A stretch of 6,833 bases of DNA from Bacteroidia bacterium (lineage in GTDB: Bacteria > Bacteroidota > Bacteroidia > Bacteroidales > GCA-2748055). Positions 1-5,918 of this stretch are shown one piece after another. The stretch covers positions 1-6,833 of the forward strand of contig JAUVKN010000240.1 of the NCBI GenBank assembly GCA_030596245.1, written 5' to 3'. Position numbers and translations under genes: made by a program. Position 1 is the first letter of the stretch. Each line of letters begins with the position of its first letter. The notes below the pieces were generated by a model, which did not search any database, had not been told where the DNA came from, and was given only the letters and a program-made list of their open reading frames with translations.

Positions 1-563
1 AATTTGTGCATCTCCTGTGCTTGTTCAGGCGAAGCTACCACACCGGTACCTATGGCCCACACAGGCTCGTAGGCAATTACCACCTGACCGATCTCATCAT
101 TGGTAAGATCCTTCAATCCCACATTCAGTTGCTCTTTTACCACATCAAATAATTTTCCGCTCTCGCGCTCCTCAAGTACTTCACCGCAACAGTAGATGGG
201 TTTTAACCCCTGGGAGAGAGCCAGCTTCACCTTTTTATTCAATAATTCATTGTCTTCATTATGATATGCCCGACGTTCTGAATGACCGATAATCACATAT
301 TCTACCCCTGCTGAAACAAGCATTTCAGGAGATACTTCACCTGTATATGCTCCTGAGGGTTCAGCTGCACAATCCTGCGCACTCAGCTTCACATTCTCTA
401 TCAGCTCCTTGATCTTGCTTAAATGGGTAAATGGTGGTGCGATAATAACCAGTGCATCGCTTGTTTTTTCCTTCTCCAGTTTCTCAACAGATTTGGCAAG
501 TTCCATACCATCCTTTAAAAGGGTATTCATTTTCCAGTTACCAGCAACAATTTTCTTTCTCAT
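1..563 (-). CDS. tpiA: Triosephosphate isomerase, partial (C-terminus beyond the window edge)
   Basis: Cytoplasmic glycolytic and gluconeogenic enzyme that interconverts dihydroxyacetone phosphate and glyceraldehyde 3-phosphate on a TIM barrel. The first 187 residues are visible, of about 250 normal for the family. Seen directly: the N-terminal AGNWKMN motif with the substrate-binding Asn9 and catalytic Lys11, IIGHSERR with the electrophilic His94, and AYEPVWAIGTG with the catalytic base Glu166 followed by the flexible loop. The ATG at 563 is chosen because it gives the family-typical start MRKKIVAGNWKMN. No strong Shine-Dalgarno is visible, as is usual in Bacteroidota. The gene lies 73 bp downstream of the DoxX-like gene on the same strand. 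No clear TAnnTTTG box is seen in that gap, so it is probably co-transcribed with tmk and the DoxX-like gene. All catalytic residues are intact and the identification is secure. Confidence 0.97.
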   Translation of the reverse strand, partial: MRKKIVAGNWKMNTLLKDGMELAKSVEKLEKEKTSDALVIIAPPFTHLSKIKELIENVKLSAQDCAAEPSGAYTGEVSPEMLVSAGVEYVIIGHSERRAYHNEDNELLNKKVKLALSQGLKPIYCCGEVLEERESGKLFDVVKEQLNVGLKDLTNDEIGQVVIAYEPVWAIGTGVVASPEQAQEMHK

Positions 564-636
564 ATTTAATCTAAGTTATTTAAATTCTTGTTTAAAAATA
601 GCAAATAATCGGTATGTACTTATGATGGTCAACACT

Positions 637-1989
637 TTATACTTTGATGGGTGAAATGTACCGGGACAACAAAAGGAATACCACCACTCCCATGACAAAA
701 ACAACCACCACATGACGTTCCCTCTTCTTCGCTTCTCTCTCAAAAACCAATTCTGGAATGAATCGGTCAAAATCCAACACATCGAATGAGAACTCCTCGT
801 AGATACCGGCTTCCATAAGCAACTGGGCCTCTTCGTCCATAGGAGCCGAAGCATTTCCAATCAATTCGGTCCATTCGGGATCCAGCTCTTCGATGGAAGG
901 AAAATCGCGGTTTCCCCATTTCCCGATAATGGCGCCATTTTTCAGAAGTAAAAAACCAGGATTGGAGCGAACTATGGTTTTCAGCATAATTTCATCGGCC
1001 GCCTGGAATTCGTAACCCAGTCCCAGGGATGAGGAGATGGACTCCAGTTCATCGGTTGGAGATGAGGTTACTGCATAGAACGTGAAATCATCTGCCAGGA
1101 TCTCCAATTGCGACCAATCCCGGGCATTGAGCAATCCGGATTCCTCTGCTTTTGAGAGATCATAACTGAACATCAGCAAGCTATAGCCCTTGTCATTCAA
1201 TATTTCATCAACCATATCCATTCCATAGACATCCATAATGGCAAAATCATGGATGGGTGGCTCATACCCCTTCTTCACCAGCTTGGATTCACTGCTTTTA
1301 AACTCCCACAGCATGGTATCCCTGGGGTAGTCCTCAATACTGAATGATGCTGACTTACCTGACTCCCTGTTCCTGTATATGAGTGTTGATTCATACACAT
1401 CAACAGGTGCACCTTCAGGAATCCCCATCTCGTCCACGATGACAGTTCCCACATTATAAGGCCTGAAATCTAGAAGAGGCAAATGATTATAGTTCCATAC
1501 TGAAAACCAGGAGATTCCAGTGAATAAACAGATCACGACCATCCACTCCTTGAACAGATTACCTGTAACTATTTCGAGCTTCCTGTTAAAATAGAGGGTC
1601 AGGACAAAGAGCATCAGAATCAAGTTTTTCAGGAAAGTCTGCCAATTTGTAAGGATCAGTGCATCACCAAAACAACCGCAATCCGAAACCGGATTAAACA
1701 GGGCCAGAATCAAAGTGAGCAGGGTAAAAAAGAGCATAAACCACATAAGGACCCAGTAAACAACTCTCCTTCGATATCCAAGGATCAGGGTGATCCCCAA
1801 CACCAGTTCAAATGCAGAAAGAAATATACCCAAAGGGAGTGCAACTCCATCGAGGAACCCTATCCCGAAAGCAGTGAAATAGTCCGAAAATTTATAAGCC
1901 GATCCCAGCGGATCTATCACTTTCACAAATCCACTAAAGATGAAGACAATCCCTAAAATTATTCGGCTTATTACCCTGACGTACTTCAC
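637..1989 (-). CDS. DoxX/MauE-like membrane protein with a thioredoxin-like domain (BT_3928 type)
   Basis: Predicted inner-membrane protein of 450 residues whose biochemical function is unknown to me. Residues 1-135 contain about four membrane segments resembling DoxX/MauE, with the motif FSGFVKVIDPLGSAYKF near the start and SDCGCFGD at 102-109, where Cys104 and Cys106 form a CxC pair. Another hydrophobic segment lies around 148-165. Residues about 240-375 look like a thioredoxin fold: NPGFLLLKNGAIIGKW (343-358) resembles the cis-proline strand region. The usual CxxC position (about 270-285) has no cysteine, so this domain is probably redox-inactive. A last membrane segment lies at 426-441. 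The start is GTG at 1989, overlapping the tmk stop in a GTGA; the next in-frame ATG is at codon 82, inside the membrane domain, so GTG is preferred. The position beside tpiA matches the Bacteroides BT_3928 arrangement as I recall it. A redox or periplasmic folding role is only inference. Confidence 0.85.
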   Translation of the reverse strand: MKYVRVISRIILGIVFIFSGFVKVIDPLGSAYKFSDYFTAFGIGFLDGVALPLGIFLSAFELVLGITLILGYRRRVVYWVLMWFMLFFTLLTLILALFNPVSDCGCFGDALILTNWQTFLKNLILMLFVLTLYFNRKLEIVTGNLFKEWMVVICLFTGISWFSVWNYNHLPLLDFRPYNVGTVIVDEMGIPEGAPVDVYESTLIYRNRESGKSASFSIEDYPRDTMLWEFKSSESKLVKKGYEPPIHDFAIMDVYGMDMVDEILNDKGYSLLMFSYDLSKAEESGLLNARDWSQLEILADDFTFYAVTSSPTDELESISSSLGLGYEFQAADEIMLKTIVRSNPGFLLLKNGAIIGKWGNRDFPSIEELDPEWTELIGNASAPMDEEAQLLMEAGIYEEFSFDVLDFDRFIPELVFEREAKKRERHVVVVFVMGVVVFLLLSRYISPIKV

Positions 1990-2666
1990 TGTTTTTTCTC
2001 AATTTGTTTTACGATCAAATCCGAAATCTCCGCAGGGGAGAGCATGTTGCCGCCTGCATCCGTACAATCGACCAATCCAAGGTCATCCACATGCTCCTGA
2101 AGCGACAGATAAATCTGACGCACCCGCTCCTGGAAATCCAGGCTCTCTTCATGGATATCCCGCTCACCTTTCAGGTAGGCACGATCATCCCCGTCACGTT
2201 TCATGTTCAGTTGTTGTCTTGTGAATTCAAAAGGAACGTTCAGGTAGAGATTAATATCGGGGCGTGGCAGGTTGTTATAACCGAACTCAAACTCAAGGAT
2301 CCAATCCCTCAATTTGTGGCTTTCGTTCTGATTTTCGAGCTTGGCGCACTGAAATGCGATGTTCGAATAGACATACCTGTCAACAATAACCAAATAACCA
2401 TCATCCATCCACTGCAGGATCTTTGAGGCAGCATCCGACCTGTCCCCGGCAAAGATCAGTGCCACCAGGTAAGGATCCACCTGATCGTTGGCCCCCATCT
2501 CTCCCCTTAGAAATCTGGCTACCAATTCCCCATAAACACCCTCCTCCAGACGTGGAAAGTGGAGGTATTTATAAGGCACAGATTCTTTTTCGAGGTAATC
2601 CCTAAGAAGATTTAGCTGGGTAGATTTACCCGAACCATCCAATCCCTCTATCACAACAAAGCGCAT
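1986..2666 (-). CDS. tmk: Thymidylate (dTMP) kinase
   Basis: Cytoplasmic kinase that phosphorylates dTMP to dTDP with ATP, an essential step in dTTP supply. It has 226 residues, slightly longer than the usual 205-215. Seen directly: the P-loop GLDGSGKST at 8-16, the DRY motif within IVDRYVYSN (DRY at 96-98), which positions the substrate phosphate, and a basic/acidic LID stretch around 150-170 (KRDGDDRAYLKGERD). The ATG at 2666 is the natural start, two residues before the first beta strand (FVVIEG). The stop overlaps the GTG of the next gene (GTGA), which suggests translational coupling. It is divergent from folP. A functional link is plausible because thymidylate synthase uses methylene-tetrahydrofolate to make dTMP, the substrate of this enzyme. 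A TAnnTTTG box 44 bp upstream of the start is the likely promoter. Confidence 0.95.
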   Translation of the reverse strand: MRFVVIEGLDGSGKSTQLNLLRDYLEKESVPYKYLHFPRLEEGVYGELVARFLRGEMGANDQVDPYLVALIFAGDRSDAASKILQWMDDGYLVIVDRYVYSNIAFQCAKLENQNESHKLRDWILEFEFGYNNLPRPDINLYLNVPFEFTRQQLNMKRDGDDRAYLKGERDIHEESLDFQERVRQIYLSLQEHVDDLGLVDCTDAGGNMLSPAEISDLIVKQIEKKQ

Positions 2667-2690
2667 GAACCTTTTTCGGATTATTTAATG

Positions 2691-2698
2691 TATTTTTG
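2691..2698 (+). promoter_or_regulatory. Predicted folP-cdaA promoter, -7 box TATTTTTG
   Basis: This is an exact match to the Bacteroidota sigma -7 consensus TAnnTTTG. Transcription would start near 2704, giving a leader of about 44 nt before the folP ATG. The -33 region (around 2667-2676) is only T-rich, without a clean TTTG. The box faces the tmk promoter box 11 bp away. Confidence 0.5.
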
Positions 2699-2709
2699 GA
2701 TTCAGTTTC

Positions 2710-2717
2710 CAAACTTA
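2710..2717 (-). promoter_or_regulatory. Predicted tmk operon promoter, -7 box TAAGTTTG (minus strand)
   Basis: Read on the minus strand this is an exact TAnnTTTG. Transcription would start near 2704, leaving a leader of about 38 nt before tmk. No convincing -33 TTTG is seen at the expected spacing. Because both predicted start points fall at about the same base, polymerase footprints at this promoter and the folP promoter would overlap. Confidence 0.5.
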
Positions 2718-2747
2718 CAAAATATCGTCTCAACCCATCGTAATTAG

Positions 2748-3635
2748 ATGAAGAACTTCTCCACATCCGGGGCCCTCTTTTCAAGGAATCTTTCATTGAA
2801 TCTCAATGGCAACATCCTTGACCTTTCAACTCCCAGGGTCATGGGGATTATCAATGCAACACCAGACTCATTTTATGAAGGAAGCCGGCTGCCAGATCCC
2901 GGTCAGGCAGTTCAGGTGGCCAGGGAGATGCTCCGTCAGGGAGCCGATATCCTGGACGTAGGAGCGGTATCCTCCAGACCTGGTGCTGAAGAGATATCTG
3001 AAGAGGATGAGTTGAACAGGCTCTCTCCAGTGCTGGAAGCTTTAAGAAATCAGATCCCGGAGTGTGTCATTTCTGTTGATACCTGGCGATCCGGTGTGGC
3101 CAGTGTGGTCCATGAGCGTTTTGGTATTGATATGATCAATGATATATCGGCCGGACAACTGGATCCGGCTATGTTCTCCACCGTTGCCAAAAAGGGCTTA
3201 TCCTATGTGATGATGCATATGCAGGGAACTCCCCCAAGCATGCAGGAGGCCCCGCAATATGACAATGTGGTAAATTATCTGCTACAGTTCTTTGGAGAAC
3301 GGGTACACAAACTACGTAAACTGGGAGTGAATGATATCGTGATTGATCCTGGATTCGGTTTTGGAAAGAGAGTGGACCAGAACTATAAAATTCTATTGAA
3401 TCTGGATGCATTTCAGGTGCTGGAGCTACCACTGATGGTGGGTATATCGCGTAAATCAATGATTTACAAGACGTTGGAATCCGATCCGGAACATTCATTA
3501 AATGGAACGACTGCTGCTCATATGGCGGCACTGCTGAAGGGTGCCAATCTGTTGCGTGTTCATGATGTAGAGGCGGCCGTAGAGACGGTGAAGATCTTTC
3601 AACAGATTGTGAATAGCCGTACCCAGAGCGTTTAA
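2748..3635 (+). CDS. folP: Dihydropteroate synthase
   Basis: Cytoplasmic folate-pathway enzyme that condenses 6-hydroxymethyl-dihydropterin pyrophosphate with p-aminobenzoate; it is the sulfonamide target. It has 295 residues, normal for the family with a short N-terminal extension. Seen directly, in order along the TIM barrel: MGIINATPDSF (32-42), GAVSSRPGA (72-80, the loop-2 serine/arginine region), SVDTWR (109-114), NDIS (131-134), MHMQGTP (156-162), DPGFGFGK (200-207), GISRKS (232-237) and RVHDV (270-274). These are the pterin, pABA and pyrophosphate contacts of the family. The ATG at 2748 is the first in frame; a start nearer the barrel is possible because residues 1-25 are poorly conserved. 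cdaA follows 35 bp downstream on the same strand, and the folP-cdaA pairing is common in Bacteroidota. No defects are seen. Confidence 0.96.
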   Translation: MKNFSTSGALFSRNLSLNLNGNILDLSTPRVMGIINATPDSFYEGSRLPDPGQAVQVAREMLRQGADILDVGAVSSRPGAEEISEEDELNRLSPVLEALRNQIPECVISVDTWRSGVASVVHERFGIDMINDISAGQLDPAMFSTVAKKGLSYVMMHMQGTPPSMQEAPQYDNVVNYLLQFFGERVHKLRKLGVNDIVIDPGFGFGKRVDQNYKILLNLDAFQVLELPLMVGISRKSMIYKTLESDPEHSLNGTTAAHMAALLKGANLLRVHDVEAAVETVKIFQQIVNSRTQSV

Positions 3636-3670
3636 CATCTTTTACTAAATTTGGCAACAGATCCATTACC

Positions 3671-4450
3671 ATGCTCAGTGCATTTATACATATCCGCCTG
3701 CTCGACGTAATTGACATTATCCTGGTGGCCATCCTCCTCTACCAGTTATACATGTTGATCAGGGGTACTGTCGCCTACAGCATCACACTTGCCATTGCAA
3801 CAATCTACATTTTCTGGTGGGCCGTAAGGGCACTAAAAATGGAATTGCTCAGCAGCATCCTGGGATCAGTACTGGGTGTGGGTGTAATTGCTCTGATTAT
3901 TGTGTTCCAGCAGGAGATCCGAAGGTTTCTGATCTTTATTGGATCCAGGTATGTGGACGGGAACAGGATCAGCTTTGAGAAAATACTGAATATCAAGTTT
4001 GATACCAAATCACAGGTTAAGATCCGGTCGATTCTCAAAGCAGTCATGCAATTCTCCCAGGAGAAAACCGGTGCTTTGATTGTGATTAAGCGAAAATCCA
4101 ACATGGACATGTATGCCGAAACCGGTGATATTTTGAATGCCGAGACTTCCAGCAGACTCTTTTCCAGCATTTTCAATAAAACCAGCCCCCTGCATGACGG
4201 AGCGGTTATTGTGGATAATGACAAAGTGAAAGCAGCACGGGTAATCCTGCCTGTCACCGAAGTATTAGACCTTCCTCCCGAATACGGATTACGCCACCGG
4301 GCAGGACTGGGTATTTCGGAAGTGACCGATTCCCTGGTCATCATTGTATCTGAAGAGACAGGTGAGATATCCATGGCAGAAAATGGGATCCTGCAGAAGA
4401 ATATCCCCTCCAGGGTGTTGAAGCAGAAACTGGAAGATGACTTCAGTTAA
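3671..4450 (+). CDS. cdaA: Diadenylate cyclase (membrane-anchored, DisA_N domain)
   Basis: Makes the second messenger cyclic di-AMP from two ATP. In other bacteria this controls potassium and osmolyte uptake and envelope homeostasis. It has 259 residues, typical for CdaA. Three hydrophobic membrane segments occupy roughly 12-30, 36-52 and 62-80, followed by the conserved FQQEIRRF (79-86). The cytoplasmic cyclase domain covers about 95-250 and carries the signature DGA (176-178, in SPLHDGAVI) and RHRAG (208-212), the ATP and metal-binding motifs, then VSEETGEIS (226-234). All catalytic motifs are present, so it should be active. In Bacillota the gene sits with cdaR and glmM; here it is with folP, the usual Bacteroidota arrangement, and no CdaR-like partner is visible. 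It is probably co-transcribed with folP (35-bp gap). It ends 12 bp from the convergent plsY stop. Confidence 0.95.
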   Translation: MLSAFIHIRLLDVIDIILVAILLYQLYMLIRGTVAYSITLAIATIYIFWWAVRALKMELLSSILGSVLGVGVIALIIVFQQEIRRFLIFIGSRYVDGNRISFEKILNIKFDTKSQVKIRSILKAVMQFSQEKTGALIVIKRKSNMDMYAETGDILNAETSSRLFSSIFNKTSPLHDGAVIVDNDKVKAARVILPVTEVLDLPPEYGLRHRAGLGISEVTDSLVIIVSEETGEISMAENGILQKNIPSRVLKQKLEDDFS

Positions 4451-4462
4451 TCTAAGACCTTC

Positions 4463-5080
4463 TTAACTCTTCAGGATGGGCTTCTCTTTTCCACGAATGA
4501 GCCTGGCAATATTGGAGCGGTGTGTAATCAGTACCAGCACCACCACCAACAATGAGAATATCTTGATGGTAAGATATTCTGTTCTGAACACCAGGATGAT
4601 CCATACCGGGTAAGTGAGTACTGCAACAAGTGAACTCAGTGCAGATATCCTGGTAACCAGGAAGACCAGCAGGTAGATCCCCATTGCTGCCAGTGCAGCA
4701 AATGGGTGAATGGCCAGTCCAACCCCCGTAATTGTGGCCACCCCCTTCCCTCCCCTGAATCCGGCAAATACGGGGAAGATATGACCAACAACAGCCAGCA
4801 GACCCAACCCGATTTTCAGGATCATCCAACCCTCCGAACCGGGAACAATCTCATCCTGCACAATGGTCAGGTTGACCGCCAGGAAACCTTTAAACATATC
4901 CAGAATCAGCACCGCCGATCCGATGGGTTTCCCCAGCACTCTGAAGGCATTGGTGGCCCCGGCATTACCGCTGCCATGTTCACGCAAATCTACTCCTTTT
5001 AAGGCCCTTCCCAGCCAGACAGATGTTGGTATGGAACCCAACAGGTAGGCCAGGCATGCCACGAAAATAATTAATAACAT
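4463..5080 (-). CDS. plsY: Glycerol-3-phosphate acyltransferase PlsY (acyl-phosphate dependent)
   Basis: Integral membrane enzyme that transfers an acyl chain from acyl-phosphate to glycerol 3-phosphate, the first step of phospholipid synthesis in most bacteria; it works with PlsX. It has 205 residues from the ATG at 5080, normal length. Seen directly: GSIPTSVWLGR (15-25), the glycerol-phosphate loop HGSGNAGATNAFRVLG (35-50), GHIFPVFAGFRGGKGVAT (99-116) and HRSNIARL (187-194), separated by about five hydrophobic spans. An in-frame TTG three codons upstream (5089) could be a start, but ATG is preferred. The upstream region is an AT run and then the end of an IS4-family remnant at 5113, whose transposase reads in the same direction. 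No clear TAnnTTTG promoter is seen, so the gene may now use a promoter within or beyond the element. It converges on cdaA with a 12-bp spacer that shows no terminator hairpin. Confidence 0.95.
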   Translation of the reverse strand: MLLIIFVACLAYLLGSIPTSVWLGRALKGVDLREHGSGNAGATNAFRVLGKPIGSAVLILDMFKGFLAVNLTIVQDEIVPGSEGWMILKIGLGLLAVVGHIFPVFAGFRGGKGVATITGVGLAIHPFAALAAMGIYLLVFLVTRISALSSLVAVLTYPVWIILVFRTEYLTIKIFSLLVVVLVLITHRSNIARLIRGKEKPILKS

Positions 5081-5112
5081 AATAGACAATATATATATAA
5101 AAACACTGTTAT

Positions 5113-5120
5113 CCGACTAA
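5113..5120 (+). repeat. Left terminal inverted repeat CCGACTAA
   Basis: This is an exact reverse complement of the octamer at 5776-5783. The octamer is the only perfect part; the next 20 bp inward match only partially. It is also the left arm of a local palindrome with AGTCGG at 5128-5133. Confidence 0.55.
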
Positions 5121-5133
5121 TTTATCAAGTCGG
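5113..5133. repeat. Palindrome CCGACT-N9-AGTCGG at the left end of the element
   Basis: Six-base perfect arms surround a 9-nt loop, followed on the plus strand by TAATTTTT. It could be a weak terminator for plus-strand transcription heading into the element, or simply a secondary copy of the transposase-binding end. The stem is short for an efficient terminator. Confidence 0.4.
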
Positions 5134-5175
5134 TAATTTTTCTTCTGTATAGCCCCTAAACAGGGCATCGTTGTT

Positions 5176-5699
5176 TCAGTTTTCAAAATGACCTCCCCCT
5201 TTTTTTGCCCCAAATAGGGCTAACTGCAATGAACCATCTGGCGATCCTCTGGCTATTTTCTGGATGACCGTTAGCAGTAATTGGGCAATCAGCGTACACC
5301 AGACCTGGGTTCTGATAGCATTCTCGTTTTCACCATATAAGTAGTGTAGTTGGAAATTCTGCTTCATTTTCTTAAACAGCAGCTCTATGCCCCAGCGTTT
5401 CTTGTATAGGAAAGCGACTTCCTCAGCTGGAATGTCGAAGCTATTGGTTAAAAATTCATAATACCGGTTTTTCTCATCCTGGTAGCAGACCTTTCTTAAC
5501 TGAATTTGTTTTAAGACCTTCATTTGTCTTTTGCCAGTTTCGTCTTCAGAGTGGTATTCCATCTCTATGATCTCATCCCTGAGCACTTTAGCTTTTCCTT
5601 TCTTTCGGTAATGCACACGGTTAACCTCTATAACGGTATATACTGCATTCGTTTAAAGATCGGCTGTCCGACAAACTTTATTTCTGTATTTTTACTCAT
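5176..5699 (-). pseudogene. IS4-family DDE transposase, broken (N-terminal stub joined out of frame to the C-terminal third)
   Basis: The original start appears to be the ATG at 5699, giving MSKNTEIKFVGQPIFKR, which resembles the start of Bacteroidota IS4-type transposases (a short polar stretch, then GQPIF). After about 17-22 residues this frame ends at a TAG (5630-5628). In another frame, open from 5652 to the stop at 5176, the text TNAVYTVIEVN continues into a C-terminal transposase region ending GGGHFEN. That region carries the IS4 signature Y-(2)-R-(3)-E-(6)-K in YKKRWGIELLFKKMK, with the third catalytic acid in GIE. The two catalytic aspartates expected upstream are absent. About 200 residues are missing, so the gene is inactive. 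The GTG at 5616 is only an accidental start in the C-terminal piece. The junction lies at about 5640-5660. Confidence 0.85.
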
Positions 5700-5735
5700 G
5701 TTGTATTTGTTTTCGCAAAAACTAAATTACAACAT
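5698..5735 (-). promoter_or_regulatory. Hairpin over the transposase start codon
   Basis: In minus-strand RNA the outer arms ATGTTGTA and TACAACAT pair for 8 bp. After a bulged A, TTT pairs with AAA; after another bulged A, GTTTT pairs with AAAAC around a TGCG loop. This gives 16 pairs, and the last two include A and T of the ATG at 5699. The ribosome-binding region is fully within the 3' arm. In IS10 and IS50 (IS4 superfamily), similar structures silence transposase translation from read-through transcripts, while the element's own shorter transcript escapes. A near-consensus -7 box (TAGTTTTTG, one base over-spaced) lies in the 5' arm and loop, which fits that model but is weak. Confidence 0.6.
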
Positions 5736-5736
5736 G

Positions 5737-5763
5737 AAGGGGAAACCTCCGGGGAGTACCCTT
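5737..5763. repeat. Imperfect GC-rich palindrome AAGGG...CTCC/GGAG...CCCTT
   Basis: The outer arms AAGGG (5737-5741) and CCCTT (5759-5763) are exact complements. The inner CTCC and GGAG also complement, though the tip would have to open to leave a loop. It is the only GC-rich patch in an otherwise AT-rich end, directly next to the start-codon hairpin. It may act as a terminator or insulator against outside transcription entering the transposase, or help form the element's end structure. Confidence 0.4.
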
Positions 5764-5775
5764 CTATTTATTATT

Positions 5776-5783
5776 TTAGTCGG
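5776..5783 (-). repeat. Right terminal inverted repeat TTAGTCGG
   Basis: This is the partner of the octamer at 5113-5120. It lies just beyond the promoter-side hairpins of the transposase, where the right end of an IS4-type element is expected. The end is a proposal, because no target duplication confirms it. Confidence 0.55.
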
Positions 5784-5845
5784 TCACTACTGATTAAGTA
5801 TCTATTGAAATCAACCTATAGTTATTTTAAACTATGTAATAATTA

Positions 5846-5853
5846 TATATTTG
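5846..5853 (+). promoter_or_regulatory. Predicted promoter of the substrate-binding lipoprotein gene, -7 box TATATTTG
   Basis: This is an exact TAnnTTTG match. Transcription would start around 5858-5860, inside the palindrome that begins at the last base of the box, leaving a leader of about 112 nt. The -33 region near 5821-5828 is T/A-rich (TTAT, TTTT) with no exact TTTG, which fits a weak or regulated promoter. Confidence 0.55.
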
Positions 5854-5879
5854 TGTTACGATTTCAATATTAGTAACAC
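5853..5879. promoter_or_regulatory. Operator-like palindrome GTGTTAC-N13-GTAACAC
   Basis: Two perfect 7-bp arms are separated by 13 AT-rich bases; arm start to arm start is 20 bp, about two helical turns. It overlaps the end of the -7 box and the predicted transcription start, the classic place for a repressor. GTGTTAC half-sites are, to my memory, those described for NikR in some deltaproteobacteria (Geobacter type). The E. coli NikR half-site GTATGA is different. With a metallophore-type binding protein downstream, a metal-responsive repressor is the simplest reading, but the regulator's identity is inferred. Confidence 0.55.
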
Positions 5880-5918
5880 CATGAATGTAAGCTGCCGGAT
5901 AATATTTTTACAAACATG

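Larger units (their letters stand above)
5113..5783. mobile_element. Internally deleted IS4-family insertion sequence remnant (about 671 bp)
   Basis: The element is delimited by the inverted octamers CCGACTAA (left) and TTAGTCGG (right), with weaker partial similarity just inside them. It contains the two ends of a single transposase with the middle missing, plus terminal hairpins. Full-length relatives should be roughly 1.3 kb with a transposase near 380 residues, so about half is gone. It cannot move on its own, because the transposase lacks most of its catalytic domain, though it might be mobilised by an intact copy elsewhere. I found no exact target-site duplication: flanks ACACTGTTAT (left) and TCACTACTGA (right) differ. 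Either the ends are slightly misplaced or the flanks were rearranged. The subgroup is unassigned. Confidence 0.72.

Noticed and set aside
2004..2426. 140-codon open frame on the plus strand opposite tmk
   Set aside because: It is antisense to tmk with its complete P-loop and DRY motif, and nothing in the translation is recognisable.
3169..3732. 187-codon open frame on the minus strand opposite folP
   Set aside because: It lies antisense to the clearly coding folP, crosses the folP-cdaA gap, and its translation has no recognisable domain and is low-complexity in Ser, Pro and His.
3805..4374. 189-codon open frame on the minus strand opposite cdaA
   Set aside because: It is fully antisense to cdaA, whose motifs are intact. 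The translation shows no family features and is the usual shadow of a conserved gene.
5101..5112. Target-site duplication matching 5784-5795 (CACTGTTAT versus CACTACTGAT)
   Set aside because: The similarity is only partial and needs a gap, so it does not meet the exact direct repeat expected of a recent IS4-type insertion.
5152..5220. Short GCCC/GGGC inverted repeats near 5152-5166 and 5207-5220
   Set aside because: Four-base stems with 6-7 nt loops are too weak to call terminators. The second lies inside the transposase reading frame.
5176..5616. A stand-alone 146-residue transposase gene starting at GTG 5616
   Set aside because: The same frame stays open to 5652 with family-like text (TNAVYTVIE) before the GTG, and the true N-terminus is at 5699. 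It is a fragment of a broken gene, not a small intact one.
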